DNA from: CBDCHC01 sp965277055
GTDB lineage: Bacteria; Pseudomonadota; Gammaproteobacteria; PS1; Pseudothioglobaceae
DNA length: 64,000 nucleotides
Direction of reading: 5' to 3'
NCBI GenBank assembly: GCA_965277055.1
Contig: OZ255703.1
Location: 806,001-870,000, forward strand
Shown here in pieces: positions 62,732 through 64,000 of the stretch. The translations under genes and the position numbers were made by a program. Each line of letters opens with the position of its first letter. The stretch's first letter is position 1. Under the pieces are notes generated by a model that saw only the letters and a list, made by a program, of their open reading frames with translations, searched no databases and was not told the origin of the DNA.

Positions 62732-63482
62732 CCTTTATTTTAGTGATATTTTGATCGTAAAAAATCAACTCAAACTGACCATTAAGATGCTCCACTAAGG
62801 CAGAGCAACTTTCTACCCAGTCGCCATCGTTCATATACTGCACCCCATTTATGGTTTCAATTTCTGGGGTATGAATATGTCCACAGATTACTCCGTCATG
62901 CCCACGTTTATGTGCGTAGTTGGTAATGTGGCGTTTAAAGTTATAGAGAAATTCCAGTGTTTTTTTGGTTTTCTTTTTTAGATATGCAGATAAACTCCAA
63001 TATCTCATCCCAAAAAGTGTACGGATTCTATTGTAGGTTTTATTAAATGAAAGTAAGAACTGATAGGCATTATCACCTACAAATACCAACCATTTGGCAA
63101 TTTTGGTGATGCCATCAAATTTATCCCCGTGAGTGACTAAATATGTTTTGCCGTTGCTTGCAGTGTGAATAATTTCATCTACAATAGCAATTTTGCCAAA
63201 CTTGAGCTTAAAATCTAAAAAGTTACGTAAGGCTTCATCATGATTACCAATCACCCAGTACACTCTAGTACCGCGTTTGACAAGAGTAAAAATATAACGC
63301 ACTAAATTATTATGTGAAGTGGGCCAATACCACTTTTTACGCAGTCTCCAGCCATCTACAATATCACCTACTAGGTAGAGCTTATCACAAGTATGTTCCT
63401 TTAAGAATGCATGAAGAAGTTTATCTTGTGAGTTTTTGGTGCCTAAGTGAACATCTGATACAAAAATAGCGTTGTAATGCAT
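62724..63482 (-). CDS. plcP: PlcP-type metallophosphoesterase (phospholipase C in lipid remodelling)
   Basis: 252 residues. Metallophosphatase ligands are SDVHLG, GDIVDGW, GNHDE, THGDKFD and CGHIHTPE. The specific patterns LVGDIVDGWRLRKKWYWP and MNDGDWVESCSALVEH match PlcP of Sinorhizobium and marine bacteria rather than LpxH, from memory. PlcP splits phospholipids to diacylglycerol and a phosphoalcohol when phosphate is scarce. The neighbouring GT4 and the OlsB-like gene support this role. Confidence 0.82.
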   Translation of the reverse strand: MHYNAIFVSDVHLGTKNSQDKLLHAFLKEHTCDKLYLVGDIVDGWRLRKKWYWPTSHNNLVRYIFTLVKRGTRVYWVIGNHDEALRNFLDFKLKFGKIAIVDEIIHTASNGKTYLVTHGDKFDGITKIAKWLVFVGDNAYQFLLSFNKTYNRIRTLFGMRYWSLSAYLKKKTKKTLEFLYNFKRHITNYAHKRGHDGVICGHIHTPEIETINGVQYMNDGDWVESCSALVEHLNGQFELIFYDQNITKIKDE

Positions 63483-63495
63483 GAGAAGTAAAAAA

Positions 63496-64000
63496 TTAGT
63501 AATGAATTTCTATATAACGTGCGCGTTTTTTGGCGTTAATTTTACTGGCATTGACTAAAATCAGCCCATCAATGCAATCAGCAAAATCATAGTCAATACC
63601 AAAGTCTAGAAACTGTGTACCTTTATCATCACATAGCTCGCTATATTGTTTATATAGCATTGGGAGTTTGTCGTTTTGCTCTTTGAGCATTTGATTGAGA
63701 AGTCTAAAGTCTGCTTTATAATCCTCGCTATATTCAAACTCTGTGTGATAATGAAACCGGTTATTTGCTACTGCATACGATTTATCTGCACCAAAATAAT
63801 GATTATAAAAATCAGCAATTAAGTTTTTAGAAATATCAGATAAGTTACTGCTCATGGTTACTGGACCAATCATGTATTTATAGTTTGGGTTTTTATGGAG
63901 AAATGCTCCAATTCCCATCCAGAGGTAATCAAGCCCTCTGAGACCCCAATATTTAGGCTGAATAAAGCTTCTACCCATCTCTATAGTCTGTGGGAGGAGT
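63496..64000 (-). CDS. OlsB-like GNAT N-acyltransferase (5' part outside the window)
   Basis: The frame is open past the window edge; codons beyond 63978 read PQTIE before MGRSFIQPKYWG, so the visible part is the C-terminal 167 residues. EMGRSFIQPKYWGLRGLDYLWMGIG and YMIGPVTMS fit the ornithine N-acyltransferase (OlsB, or the equivalent half of OlsF) family. Ornithine lipids are phosphorus-free, matching plcP and the GT4 downstream. Whether an OlsA-type domain is fused cannot be seen. Confidence 0.65.
   Translation of the reverse strand, partial: LLPQTIEMGRSFIQPKYWGLRGLDYLWMGIGAFLHKNPNYKYMIGPVTMSSNLSDISKNLIADFYNHYFGADKSYAVANNRFHYHTEFEYSEDYKADFRLLNQMLKEQNDKLPMLYKQYSELCDDKGTQFLDFGIDYDFADCIDGLILVNASKINAKKRARYIEIHY

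Overview
The window is a contiguous chromosomal stretch of about 39-40% GC (estimated by eye) from a Gram-negative bacterium. LptB, a chaperone-usher pilus locus, two probable outer-membrane barrels, HemJ, monothiol glutaredoxin, ComM and an Edd close to the E. coli sequence point to a gammaproteobacterium. Laminarin-degrading genes and a phosphorus-free-lipid gene set suggest a marine, phytoplankton-associated heterotroph. Species assignment is not possible from sequence alone. TGA is used as a normal stop.

Region 1 (1-19225, + strand) is a tightly packed operon for beta-1,3-glucan (laminarin) use. It encodes a giant secreted GH16 laminarinase with jelly-roll-like modules and a PEBP-like domain (5' end outside the window), a signal-peptide TIM-barrel glycosidase fused to a probable outer-membrane barrel, a small lipoprotein, and a cytoplasmic GH94/GH149-like beta-glucan phosphorylase. 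The complete Entner-Doudoroff set (zwf, edd, eda, pgl) and a GH30 glucanase follow. The layout reads as polymer to oligosaccharide to glucose-1-phosphate to pyruvate on one transcript. The PEP-synthase regulator ppsR and a double NTF2-like protein come next.

Region 2 (20919-44357) is mostly housekeeping: a CobW/DUF1826 metal-chaperone pair, uvrB, a membrane spermidine-synthase-like protein, lepA, a GNAT, grxD with DUF6428, hemJ, a giant FAD/Fe-S dehydrogenase with ftsY, tRNA-Val(GAC), truA, a bactofilin, birA, lptB, tsaD and comM. It also holds a pilus locus whose chaperone gene is frameshifted, and a short relic of a second comM 3' end.

Region 3 (44383-46397) is an IS21-family element with perfect 33-bp ends, an intact istB and an istA broken by one TGA codon.

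Region 4 (46405-59827, - strand) is a six-gene type I secretion operon: membrane protein, 2613-residue RTX protein with near-identical internal repeats, GNAT, TolC-like channel, ABC exporter and HlyD-like adaptor. Upstream lies a graveyard (59985-60310) holding a fragment of a second RTX gene next to a degraded IS30-type transposase.

Region 5 (60390-64000, - strand) has a Nudix hydrolase, a PPK2 polyphosphate kinase, a GT4 glycosyltransferase, a PlcP-type phosphoesterase and the 3' end of an OlsB-like acyltransferase. Together these look like a phosphate-limitation lipid-remodelling cluster.
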